NCBI RefSeq assembly: GCF_009733845.1
Contig: NZ_WNXZ01000003.1
Span: forward strand, 434,001-498,000
Reading direction: 5' to 3'
DNA length: 64,000 nucleotides
DNA from: Pseudactinotalea terrae
GTDB lineage: Bacteria; Actinomycetota; Actinomycetes; Actinomycetales; Beutenbergiaceae
Of the stretch, positions 1 to 7,652 are shown piece after piece; position 1 is the first letter of the stretch; every line of letters starts with the position of its first letter. A program made the position numbers and the translations under genes. Below the pieces are notes generated by a model. That model ran no database searches and was not told the DNA's origin. It saw only the letters and a program-made list of their open reading frames with translations.

Positions 1-339
1 CCCACGGCCGAGCAGACGGCGAGGCACGCGCAGCTCGGGAGCTATCAGCTCGCCGTCGAGCACGGGGCGTTCGGGGATGCGCAGCCTCAGGGCGGCTCGC
101 TGGTCTACCTCGGCACCGGGGCGCGCGGACCGGGGCTGCGGCACCAGAACCCGTTGCCGGCCGATGCCGAGCCGGGCTGGGCGCACGAGCTGATCGCCCA
201 GACGGTGCGCACGCTCACCTCCGGTGAGTTCCCGGCGCAGCAGAACCCGATGTGCGGCTACTGCCAGGTGCGCACCTCGTGCCCCGTGCAGCCCGAGGGT
301 GGCCGAGTGGTTCCCAGGGGGCGGGAGGGCCAGCGGTGA
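1..339 (+). CDS. adnA: AdnA-like helicase-nuclease, C-terminal fragment
   Basis: This is the last 112 codons of a gene that begins upstream of the window. The sequence ends with a cysteine cluster, CGYCQVRTSC (C-x2-C-x5-C), like the C-terminal iron-sulfur or zinc motif of AddB/RecB-type PD-(D/E)XK nuclease domains. The stop codon overlaps the GTG start of a second UvrD-type helicase-nuclease (GTGA), so the two are translationally coupled. Actinobacteria encode the two AdnAB subunits in this order, a DNA end-resection machine for double-strand break repair. The helicase part is not visible, so the subunit name rests on the neighbour and the C-terminal motif. Confidence 0.75.
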   Translation, partial: PTAEQTARHAQLGSYQLAVEHGAFGDAQPQGGSLVYLGTGARGPGLRHQNPLPADAEPGWAHELIAQTVRTLTSGEFPAQQNPMCGYCQVRTSCPVQPEGGRVVPRGREGQR

Positions 340-3300
340 ACGACGCCGTCGAGCAGGAGATCGCCTGGAGCGCCGCGCGGATCGCGGAGGTGACCGGGCA
401 GCCGCCGCCCACCCCGGAGCAGGCGGCGGTGATCGAGGCGCCGCTGTCGCCGATGCTGGTGGTGGCCGGCGCCGGGTCGGGCAAGACCGCCACGATGGCG
501 TCGCGAGTGGTCTATCTGCTGGCCAACGCCCTGGTGGAACCCGGCGAGGTGCTGGGGCTGACGTTCACACGCAAGGCCGCGGCCGAGCTCGCCGACCGGG
601 TGCGCCGGCGCATCCGCGAGGTGCGCGCCGCGGGCGCCGAGATCGACGTCGAGGAACGACCGCGGATCGCGACGTACAACTCCTACGCGGGCGCGATCGT
701 GCGCGACCACGCGCTGCGGCTGGGATTCCCACCTGACGCCACGCACATCGGCGACGCGGGCCGGTTCCAGCTTGCCGACGAGATCGTGACCAGCTGGGCC
801 GGTGACATCGAGACCGGCTACAAGGCCAGCACGCTCGTCGATGGTGTGACGGCGCTCGAGGCGGAGCTCAACGAGCACGGCGTCGACCCGGCCACCGCGC
901 GCCAGGAGATGGACGCCGTTGCCGAGGCGATCGAGGAGCTCCAGCCCACCAAGTCCTCCGACGCGTTCAGGGCCGCGGCCGCGCTCCGCACCCGCGCGCA
1001 GCTGATGGACCTGGTGTCCGCCTTCATCGAGCGCAAGCACGAACGAGGGTTGATCGACTTCGGCGAGGAGGTGCGGCTCGCCGCACGCATCGCCGCCGAG
1101 GTGCCTGAGGTCGGTCGCGCCGAGCGGGGCCGGTACCGGGTGGTGCTGCTCGACGAGTACCAGGACACCTCCATCGCCCAGGTCGCGCTCCTGTCCGCGC
1201 TGTTTCGCGGCGGCCACCCCGTGACCGCTGTCGGCGACCCGCACCAGGCCATCTACGGCTGGCGGGGTGCCGCAGCCGGCACGCTGTTCGACTTCCCGGC
1301 CACGTTCCACCACGCGAGCGGCGAGCCCGCGGCCACCGCGACACTGAGCACCGCGTGGCGCAACGATGCCGCGGTGCTCGACGCCGCCAACACGGTGGCC
1401 GCACCGCTGCGGGCCCAGGCCGCCGGCGACGTGCCGGTGCTGCAGACCCGCGAGGGGGCCGGCCCCGGGCGCGTGATCGCCCGATTCCTCGAGACGATCC
1501 CGGCGGAGGCGGAGGCGGTGGCGGACCACCTGCAGCGCGTGCGTGCGGCCGGCGAGCCCCCGAGCGCCGCGGTGCTGTGCCGCAAGCGCAGCCAGTTCGC
1601 CCCGATCGCGGCCGCGCTGGAGGCGCGCGGCATCCCCGTGCAGGTCGTGGGTCTGGCCGGGCTGCTGCACACGCCCGAGGTCACGGACATCTGGTCGGCG
1701 CTGATCGTCGTCCACGACCCGGGCCGCGGTGACGCGCTGATGCGGCTGCTGACCGGTCCCTCCGTGGACCTGGGCGCGAGCGACCTGCTCGCGCTGGGGG
1801 AGTGGGCGTCGGCGCAGGCCCGCACCCGGCGGCGCACCGATCGGCGGGAGGACGACCTGCCGGAGGCCGAGGCCCCGGCGGTCCGCGAACCCGCCGAGCT
1901 CGCCAGCATCGTGGAGGCGATCGACCAGCTGCCGCCTCCCGGCTGGCGGGACCCGCGGGGCCGGGAGCTCACCGGGGCCGCACGCTCGCGGCTGGCCAGG
2001 CTCGCCGGTGCGCTGCGCGCGCTGCGCTCGCTCAGCTACCTGTCCCTGCCCGAGCTCGTGACGACGGCCGAGCACGTGCTCGGGCTCGACATCGAGGTGG
2101 CGGCTCAGCGACCGGGTCCGGTGGGTGAAGCGCGCCGCAACCTCGACGAGCTCACCGCCGTCGCCTCCCGCTTCTCCGGAGACGCCGAGGACCGCAGCCT
2201 CGGCGCGTTCCTCGCGTGGCTCGACGCCGCCCTCGAGGAGGAGCGCGGCCTCGACGTCGCCGAGGCAGAGCCCGACCCGAGCGCGGTCCAGCTGATGACC
2301 GTCCACGCCTCCAAGGGTCTGGAGTGGGACGTCGTGGTGGTCCCGGGCCTCGTCGAGGGCACCTTCCCGACGACGGCCCCCACCAAGGCAGGTGCCCGCA
2401 AGGGGTCGGGATGGCTCTCGGGTGCCTCGACGCTGCCCTACGTGCTGCGTGGCGACCGCGCCCACCTGCCCGAGCTCGAGCTCGAGCTCGCTACCACCGC
2501 CAAGGAGCTCGGCGCGGTCATCGACGACTTCAAGGAGCGCGAGGGTGCGCGCGAGCTCACCGAGGAGCGCCGGCTTGCCTACGTCGCGCTCACCCGGGCA
2601 CGCCAGGAGCTGTTGCTGCTCGGCTCGTTCTGGCGGGACGGCAAGAGCCTGGCGACGGCCTCGCTGTTCCTCACCGAGCTGATCGACGCCGGCGTGGTCG
2701 AGGTCGGGCCGGACTGGCCCGAGCGGCCCGCGCACGAGTCCAACCCCACCCATGATCAGGTGATCTCGGCACCCTGGCCCGCTCCGCCGTCGGCGGACAG
2801 GCTCGCCGGGCTGGCCGAGGTGAGCCCCTTGCAGGACGAGACCACCCGGCGCTGGTGGCACGACGCCGAGCTGCTGCTCGCCGAGCGTGACTCCTCGCTC
2901 GCCGTGGGCGCGGCCACGCCGGTGCACCTGTCGGCCTCGGCGATCGTGTCGCTCGGCGCCGACCGGGAGCGGTTCCTGCGGGATCGCCGCCGGCCGATCC
3001 CGCGCCGACCGAGCGTGGCGGCGCGGCGCGGAACCAGGTTCCACGCCTGGGTGGAGCAGCACTTCGGCACGCAGGCCCTGCTCGACACCGACGAGCTGCC
3101 CGGCGCCGACGACGCCGAGATGGGTGCTGAGCCCGAGCTCGATGCGCTGATCGCTGCGTTCCTCGCCTCGGAGTGGGCGCACCGGGTCCCGGTGATGGTC
3201 GAGGCCGACGTGGACACCCCGATCGCCGGGATGACTGTGCGGTGCCGCATCGATGCGGTGTTCGACGACGGTCCCGACCGGTACCACGTGGTCGACTGGA

Positions 3301-3524
3301 AGACCGGCCCGCCGCCCTCGGACCCCGACGACCTGCGCGCCAAGCGGCTGCAGCTGGTGCTCTACCGGCTCGCCTGGGCGCGGTACCGGGAGGTGCCGCT
3401 GGAGAACGTCCGAGCCTCGTTCCACCACGTGGCCGCGAACGTGACGATCGAGGCCGATGACGCCGACCCGAGCCAGGTCACCGAGGTGCTCGAGGAGCTG
3501 ACGGCGGGTCGCGTCAGTCCCTGA
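336..3524 (+). CDS. adnB: UvrD/Rep-family helicase with C-terminal PD-(D/E)XK nuclease (AdnB-like)
   Basis: A 1062-residue superfamily 1A helicase-nuclease. Visible helicase motifs are Walker A GAGSGKT (about residues 45-51), motif II DEYQD (about 272), motif III GDPHQAIYGWRG, TVHASKGLEWD and the arginine-finger motif VALTRARQE. The C-terminal part has RRGTRFHAWVE, then CRIDAVF and VVDWKTG (about 985-990), which supply the acidic and lysine residues of a RecB-type nuclease. The GTG at 336 was chosen because it overlaps the upstream stop, matching the usual adnA-adnB coupling; an in-frame ATG further upstream would lie inside adnA. The expected role is ATP-dependent unwinding and resection of DNA ends with AdnA. 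The 3' end overlaps the convergent phosphotransferase gene by 11 bp. Confidence 0.88.
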   Translation: MNDAVEQEIAWSAARIAEVTGQPPPTPEQAAVIEAPLSPMLVVAGAGSGKTATMASRVVYLLANALVEPGEVLGLTFTRKAAAELADRVRRRIREVRAAGAEIDVEERPRIATYNSYAGAIVRDHALRLGFPPDATHIGDAGRFQLADEIVTSWAGDIETGYKASTLVDGVTALEAELNEHGVDPATARQEMDAVAEAIEELQPTKSSDAFRAAAALRTRAQLMDLVSAFIERKHERGLIDFGEEVRLAARIAAEVPEVGRAERGRYRVVLLDEYQDTSIAQVALLSALFRGGHPVTAVGDPHQAIYGWRGAAAGTLFDFPATFHHASGEPAATATLSTAWRNDAAVLDAANTVAAPLRAQAAGDVPVLQTREGAGPGRVIARFLETIPAEAEAVADHLQRVRAAGEPPSAAVLCRKRSQFAPIAAALEARGIPVQVVGLAGLLHTPEVTDIWSALIVVHDPGRGDALMRLLTGPSVDLGASDLLALGEWASAQARTRRRTDRREDDLPEAEAPAVREPAELASIVEAIDQLPPPGWRDPRGRELTGAARSRLARLAGALRALRSLSYLSLPELVTTAEHVLGLDIEVAAQRPGPVGEARRNLDELTAVASRFSGDAEDRSLGAFLAWLDAALEEERGLDVAEAEPDPSAVQLMTVHASKGLEWDVVVVPGLVEGTFPTTAPTKAGARKGSGWLSGASTLPYVLRGDRAHLPELELELATTAKELGAVIDDFKEREGARELTEERRLAYVALTRARQELLLLGSFWRDGKSLATASLFLTELIDAGVVEVGPDWPERPAHESNPTHDQVISAPWPAPPSADRLAGLAEVSPLQDETTRRWWHDAELLLAERDSSLAVGAATPVHLSASAIVSLGADRERFLRDRRRPIPRRPSVAARRGTRFHAWVEQHFGTQALLDTDELPGADDAEMGAEPELDALIAAFLASEWAHRVPVMVEADVDTPIAGMTVRCRIDAVFDDGPDRYHVVDWKTGPPPSDPDDLRAKRLQLVLYRLAWARYREVPLENVRASFHHVAANVTIEADDADPSQVTEVLEELTAGRVSP

Positions 3525-4671
3525 TCGGCAGCTCGCTCGTCGGGTTGTCGTCCGGGTGCGCTGCGTGCCCACGGGTGATGACGGGGCGGGTGCGTTCGCC
3601 CGAGCTGGGCTGGAACGACGGCGGTGCGTCGTCCGGCTCCTCCTCGCCCTGCTCGTCATCGTCCTGCTCGCCGTCGAGCGGCTCGGACTCCCGATCCCCG
3701 TCCTCGGCGCTGGGCAGCGGTGCCGGCTCCACCCGACCGATCGGCGGTGCGTCGGCCACGGCCGCGTCGAGCTCGCGGAGCATGTCGATCGCGTCCTCGA
3801 TGACCTCGTCGGAGCGGATCCGCACGCCGTGCATCAGCCAACGGGCGACCGCCAGCTCGCCGGCGAGCGTGACGCGATGGCTGAACGCCTCGTCGAGCGC
3901 GCCGTCGCGTGCCTCGGCGTAGTGCTGCATCGCGGCGACAGCGGCTTCGGGCGAGGTGGTCGCGAGCAGCCAGGCGAGATCGTCGGCCGGATCTGCCACG
4001 CAGGCGTCGGACCAGTCGACGAACCCGACGACCTGCCGGCCGTCGACGAGGATGTGCTCACCCGCGAGGTCACCGTGGACCGGCGTGGTGGCGAACCGCC
4101 ACAACGAGACGTCCTCGAGCGCGTGCTCCCAGCGGCGGAGCAGCCGCGTGGGCAGGTGTCCCGTGCGAGCGGCCTCGTCCACCTCGGCCAGCCGGCGCCG
4201 GCGGTAGCTGTCGGCGTCGTAGTCGGGCAGGCCCGCTGTGCGCACGACCGCGCCTGAGAGCCCGTGGAGCGCGGCGATCGCGCGGGCGACGTTGCGCAGC
4301 AGCGGGGAGTCGGGGCGCAGCGCCGCGGCGTCGAGCGGTCGACCCACGAGCTCGGGGTAGATCATCGCCCGGCCGCCCTCGGGCAGCGGCGCGAAGCCGG
4401 CGGGCCGAGGGACGTCGAACGGCAGCAGGCCCCGGTCCACGGCGTCGGCGAGCTCGCCGAGCAGAGCGACCTCGCCCTCCATGGCCGCACCCGCAGCGGC
4501 ATGCCGCGGTGAGCGGACGATCCAGCGCCGGTCCTCGGAGTCCACGATGCCGACGACGTCGAAGTCAGCCCCTGGTTCGCGCGGCGGCTGCGTCGCGACA
4601 ACGTCGAGGCCAGGTTTGGCGATCGTCGCGAGGGCAGCGAGGGCGAGCGGGGTGCGCGGTTGCTCGGGCAC
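3514..4671 (-). CDS. Aminoglycoside/macrolide phosphotransferase-family protein
   Basis: A 385-residue protein with an APH-type kinase fold. VHGDLAGEHILVD (catalytic HGD at 199-201) is followed by VGFVDWSDA, whose Asp about 219 is the expected magnesium ligand. A histidine stands where many APH enzymes have the metal-binding Asn (HGDLxxxN), as also seen in macrolide 2'-phosphotransferase relatives. The last 75 residues are a very acidic, low-complexity tail beyond the kinase fold. A phosphotransferase-like gene sits at this place, between adnB and nudC, in many actinobacteria, so a housekeeping small-molecule kinase is more likely than acquired resistance. The GTG start lies 6 nt after TAGGTT on the minus strand, suggesting a leaderless mRNA. 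Confidence 0.75.
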   Translation of the reverse strand: MPEQPRTPLALAALATIAKPGLDVVATQPPREPGADFDVVGIVDSEDRRWIVRSPRHAAAGAAMEGEVALLGELADAVDRGLLPFDVPRPAGFAPLPEGGRAMIYPELVGRPLDAAALRPDSPLLRNVARAIAALHGLSGAVVRTAGLPDYDADSYRRRRLAEVDEAARTGHLPTRLLRRWEHALEDVSLWRFATTPVHGDLAGEHILVDGRQVVGFVDWSDACVADPADDLAWLLATTSPEAAVAAMQHYAEARDGALDEAFSHRVTLAGELAVARWLMHGVRIRSDEVIEDAIDMLRELDAAVADAPPIGRVEPAPLPSAEDGDRESEPLDGEQDDDEQGEEEPDDAPPSFQPSSGERTRPVITRGHAAHPDDNPTSELPIRD

Positions 4672-4677
4672 GGACCC

Positions 4678-4683
4678 AACCTA
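4678..4683 (-). promoter_or_regulatory. Candidate -10 element (TAGGTT), leaderless phosphotransferase gene
   Basis: TAGGTT read on the minus strand, with 6 nt between it and the GTG start at 4671, which would put the transcript start at or beside the start codon. This matches the same signature before several other genes in this window. Confidence 0.45.
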
Positions 4684-4755
4684 CGGGCCCGCTCCGCGTC
4701 CGGCCCTGCTGACACGCCCCGGCTTGTGCGCACGGGCGAAGAGCGGCACCATGAC

Positions 4756-4771
4756 ATGGGAACGATCTCAT
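4756..4771. promoter_or_regulatory. Possible LacI-family operator upstream of choline-sulfatase
   Basis: ATGGGAACGATCTCAT is an imperfect 16-bp palindrome (6 of 8 positions pair) with a central CG, the general form of LacI/GalR operators. It lies 49 bp before the betC start. No LacI-type gene is adjacent, so the regulator is unknown. Confidence 0.35.
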
Positions 4772-4820
4772 AGCCGCCGAGACCCGAGTCCGGCGGCGGC
4801 TCGACCCGAGAAAGGGCACC

Positions 4821-6317
4821 GTGGCCCCCCACGCACCAGGCGGCGCTCCCGCGCAGCAGCCGAACATCCTCGTGATCATGGCCGACCAGCTGGTGCCGTT
4901 CCTGACCGGGCCCTACGGCGACCCGGTCGTGCGCACCCCGAACCTGGACCGGCTGGCCGCCCGGGGCGTCACCTTCGACGCCGCCTACACGCCCTACCCG
5001 CTGTGCGCGCCGGCACGCGCGGCGATGCTGACCGGCGAGCACGCCTCGTCGTTCGGCTGCTACGACAACGCCGCACTGTTCCCCGCCGACCGGCCCACGT
5101 TCGCCCACTACCTCGACGTGGCCGGCTACCGGACCGCCCTGACCGGGAAGATGCACTTCGTCGGCCCGGACCAGCGGCACGGTTTCGCGGAGCGCCTCAA
5201 CCCGGACATCTTTCCTGCGGGGTTCGACTGGCTGCCCGAGGTGGACGCCGAGGGCCGGTTCCCGCGCGGCGGGCATGCCCATGACTACGTCCCACCAGCC
5301 GTGGGGGTCCGCACCTGGACGCGCTTCCTGGCCTACGACGAGGAGACCACCCACCACGCCGTCGACTTCATCCGGGAACGGGCGCTGGCGGCGAGTGCAG
5401 GCGAGGGCGCCCCGTGGCTGCTGGTGGCGTCGCTGCACAACCCGCACGACCCGTTCCAGGTGACGCAGCAGATGTGGGACGGCTACGCCGATGTCGAGGT
5501 CGAGATCCCCGAGCCGGAGCCGGACCTGCCCGTCAACGCCCTGGACCGCTGGCTCAACGAGGCCCACGACACGGGCGGCGTGGACCTGACCGACCCCGAG
5601 GCGCTGCGCGCGCTGCGACGCGCCTACTACGCCCTCGTCACCTACGTGGACACCAAGATCGGCGAGATGCTCGACGCCGTCGAGGAGACCGGGCAGGGCG
5701 CGGCCACCGTGGTGGTCGTGACCGCGGACCACGGTGACATGCTCGGCGAGCGCCGGATGGTGCAGAAGCGGTGCTTCTACGAGTGGTCCGTGCGGGTGCC
5801 GCTCCTGATCGCCCGTCCCGGTGAGAGGCTCGGACGGCGGTGTGCCGAGCCGGTCACGCTGGTCGACCTGGCCCCCACGTTGCTCGACCTGGCGCGAGTA
5901 CCCGAGGCGAGCCGCACGCCGATGCACGGCGCCAGCCTCGTGCCGCTGCTCGACGGCGAGGCGTGGCACCGGGACGCCGTGTTCTCGGAGTACCACGTGG
6001 AGAAGGTGCACGCGTCGGGCTACATGGTCCGCTCCGGGACCTTGAAGTACGTGTACGTGCACGGCCACGATCGCCAGCTCTTCGACCTGGCAGCGGATCC
6101 GGGGGAGCGGCACGACCTGGCCGCGGACCCCGACCGAGCCGACGACGTGGCGCGGTTGCACGCGCTGCTGCTGGAGCAGTTCGACCCGGTCGCGCTGGCG
6201 GCGGCAGCCGCGGCCTCGGTGCGCCGCCGGGCCGTGATCCGCGACGCGATGTCCGCCACGCAGACCCGGTGGGACTTCGCCGGCGACCCGCCGTCAGCCT
6301 CCCGCTACGTGCGCTGA
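4821..6317 (+). CDS. betC: Choline-sulfatase (type I sulfatase)
   Basis: A 498-residue alkaline-phosphatase-fold sulfatase. It opens with NILVIMADQ (metal-binding Asp). The activation motif LCAPARAAMLTG fits C-x-P-x-R, whose Cys is matured to formylglycine, and TADHGDMLGE supplies further metal ligands. The C-terminal stretch WDFAGDPPSASRYVR matches the signature end of choline-sulfatases. The reaction would be choline-O-sulfate to choline and sulfate, giving a sulfur source or osmoprotectant precursor. No choline transporter or betaine genes are next to it; it sits alone between genes that are otherwise neighbours in related genomes, suggesting insertion. Start is GTG at 4821. Confidence 0.8.
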   Translation: MAPHAPGGAPAQQPNILVIMADQLVPFLTGPYGDPVVRTPNLDRLAARGVTFDAAYTPYPLCAPARAAMLTGEHASSFGCYDNAALFPADRPTFAHYLDVAGYRTALTGKMHFVGPDQRHGFAERLNPDIFPAGFDWLPEVDAEGRFPRGGHAHDYVPPAVGVRTWTRFLAYDEETTHHAVDFIRERALAASAGEGAPWLLVASLHNPHDPFQVTQQMWDGYADVEVEIPEPEPDLPVNALDRWLNEAHDTGGVDLTDPEALRALRRAYYALVTYVDTKIGEMLDAVEETGQGAATVVVVTADHGDMLGERRMVQKRCFYEWSVRVPLLIARPGERLGRRCAEPVTLVDLAPTLLDLARVPEASRTPMHGASLVPLLDGEAWHRDAVFSEYHVEKVHASGYMVRSGTLKYVYVHGHDRQLFDLAADPGERHDLAADPDRADDVARLHALLLEQFDPVALAAAAAASVRRRAVIRDAMSATQTRWDFAGDPPSASRYVR

Positions 6318-6376
6318 GCCGCCCGGTCGCGTGTCGGACCAGAGCGCGCTGCCCCGGCACCGCCCGCCACACGGCT

Positions 6377-6382
6377 TAGGTT
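6377..6382 (+). promoter_or_regulatory. Candidate -10 element (TAGGTT), leaderless nudC
   Basis: TAGGTT ends 6 nt before the GTG start codon at 6389, consistent with transcription starting at the start codon. Confidence 0.45.
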
Positions 6383-6388
6383 GATCAC

Positions 6389-7309
6389 GTGGATTCCGAT
6401 GCGCTGCCGTTGAGCAGAGGCACTGTCGACCGTGACGCTCGTCGTCGGAGCGAGGGGATCGAGGCGATCCTCGCGGACCCGCGGCTGCGCGTGCTGCGCG
6501 TCCGGCTCGGCCGGGTCGCGGGTGACGAGCACGGCCTCGCTCTCGGTGCCGCCGTCGAGGCCGGCGCCGAGGCGGCGTACCTCGGGCGCGACGCGGAGGG
6601 CTGGAGCTATGTGGCCGATCTCGGCACCGGGCTGCCCGAGCCCGATCCAGGGCGAGCGCTCGACGACCCCCAGGGTCCGCCGTCGGGCATCAGCGTGCGC
6701 GACGTGGGCTGGCAGCTCGAGCCACGCGACGCGGGGCTGGCCGCCGCGGCGCTCGCGATGGCCAACTGGCATGGCTCGCACCGGTTCTGCCCCCGCTGCG
6801 GCGCCCCGACCACGATCGCGCTGGCCGGGTGGGAACGCCGGTGCGCGGCGGAGGGCAGCGCGCAGTACCCGCGCACCGACGCCGCGGTGATCATGGCGAT
6901 CGTCGACGACGACGACCGGCTGCTGCTCGGGCACGGCGTCGCGTGGCCGGCGACACAGTTCTCCGTGCCGGCAGGGTTCGTCGAGCCCGGCGAGACGCTC
7001 GAGGCAGCGGTGCGACGCGAGGTCGCGGAGGAGACGGCGATCGAGGTGGGTGAGGTGACCTACCAGGGGTCGCAGCCGTGGCCGTTCCCCGCGTCGCTCA
7101 TGCTCGGGTTCCGTGGCCGGGCGGTCACGACCGAGCCCCGGCCCGACGGCGTCGAGGTCACCGAGGCGATGTTCGTGACCCGCGACGAGCTGACCGAGCT
7201 GCTCACCGCGGGCACGATCCGGCTGCCGCGTCCCACCTCGATCGCGCACTACCTCATCCGCGACTGGTACGGCCGGGAGTGGCCGACCACGCCCTGGATC
7301 TCAGGCTGA
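6389..7309 (+). CDS. nudC: NAD(+) diphosphatase / NADH pyrophosphatase (Nudix)
   Basis: A 306-residue NudC-family protein. The zinc ribbon begins with FCPRCG and has a later single cysteine (RRCAAEG). It is followed by the Nudix box GFVEPGETLEAAVRREVAEET and, about 17 residues later, SQPWPFP, the signature that separates NAD(H) pyrophosphatases from other Nudix enzymes. It hydrolyses NAD(H) to NMN(H) and AMP and can remove NAD caps from RNA. The usual glycine after the EE pair of the Nudix box is alanine here. Its position just before mycoredoxin and uvrD2 is conserved in actinobacteria. The stop overlaps the convergent mycoredoxin gene by 9 bp. Confidence 0.9.
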   Translation: MDSDALPLSRGTVDRDARRRSEGIEAILADPRLRVLRVRLGRVAGDEHGLALGAAVEAGAEAAYLGRDAEGWSYVADLGTGLPEPDPGRALDDPQGPPSGISVRDVGWQLEPRDAGLAAAALAMANWHGSHRFCPRCGAPTTIALAGWERRCAAEGSAQYPRTDAAVIMAIVDDDDRLLLGHGVAWPATQFSVPAGFVEPGETLEAAVRREVAEETAIEVGEVTYQGSQPWPFPASLMLGFRGRAVTTEPRPDGVEVTEAMFVTRDELTELLTAGTIRLPRPTSIAHYLIRDWYGREWPTTPWISG

Positions 7310-7558
7310 CAACCGCTGCTGGACCTGCTTCAGCGACGGGTTGGTGGCGGCCGAGCCGTCCGGGAAGAGCACGGTCGGCACGGTCTGGTTCCCGTCGTTC
7401 ACCGACTCGACGAACGCAGCGGCATCGGGGTGCTGCTCGATGTTGACCTCGGAGTACTCGATGCCTGCGCCGCTGAGCTGTGACTTGAGGCGCTGGCAGT
7501 AGCCGCACCAGGTGGTCGAGTACATCGTGATGGTGCCGGGAGCGGGTGTGGTGCTCAT
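7301..7558 (-). CDS. mrx1: Mycoredoxin (glutaredoxin-like)
   Basis: An 85-residue thioredoxin-fold protein with the active site TTWCGYC near the N terminus and TVPTVLFPDG containing the cis-proline. In actinobacteria mycoredoxin-1 reduces mycothiol-protein mixed disulfides. The full length is one glutaredoxin domain. It lies between nudC and uvrD2, its usual neighbours. Start ATG at 7558 (MSTTPAPG) was chosen because upstream in-frame sequence is not conserved-looking and would run into uvrD2's upstream region. Confidence 0.88.
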   Translation of the reverse strand: MSTTPAPGTITMYSTTWCGYCQRLKSQLSGAGIEYSEVNIEQHPDAAAFVESVNDGNQTVPTVLFPDGSAATNPSLKQVQQRLSA

Positions 7559-7652
7559 GCCGGGAGCAACCAACCGACCGGGGTGGATGTTCCCGCCGCG
7601 GCTGTGGATCGCCGGGCGGTCATGTCGGTGCGGCCTGAGAGAATCGGCAACG

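Noticed and set aside
258-3659. A very long minus-strand frame (over 1100 codons) opposite adnB
   Set aside because: High-GC antisense frames stay open by codon bias; the plus strand holds all helicase motifs, and this frame has low-complexity basic composition.
3514-4671. Acquired antibiotic-resistance phosphotransferase
   Set aside because: The gene sits at a conserved chromosomal place in actinobacteria and has no mobile element beside it.
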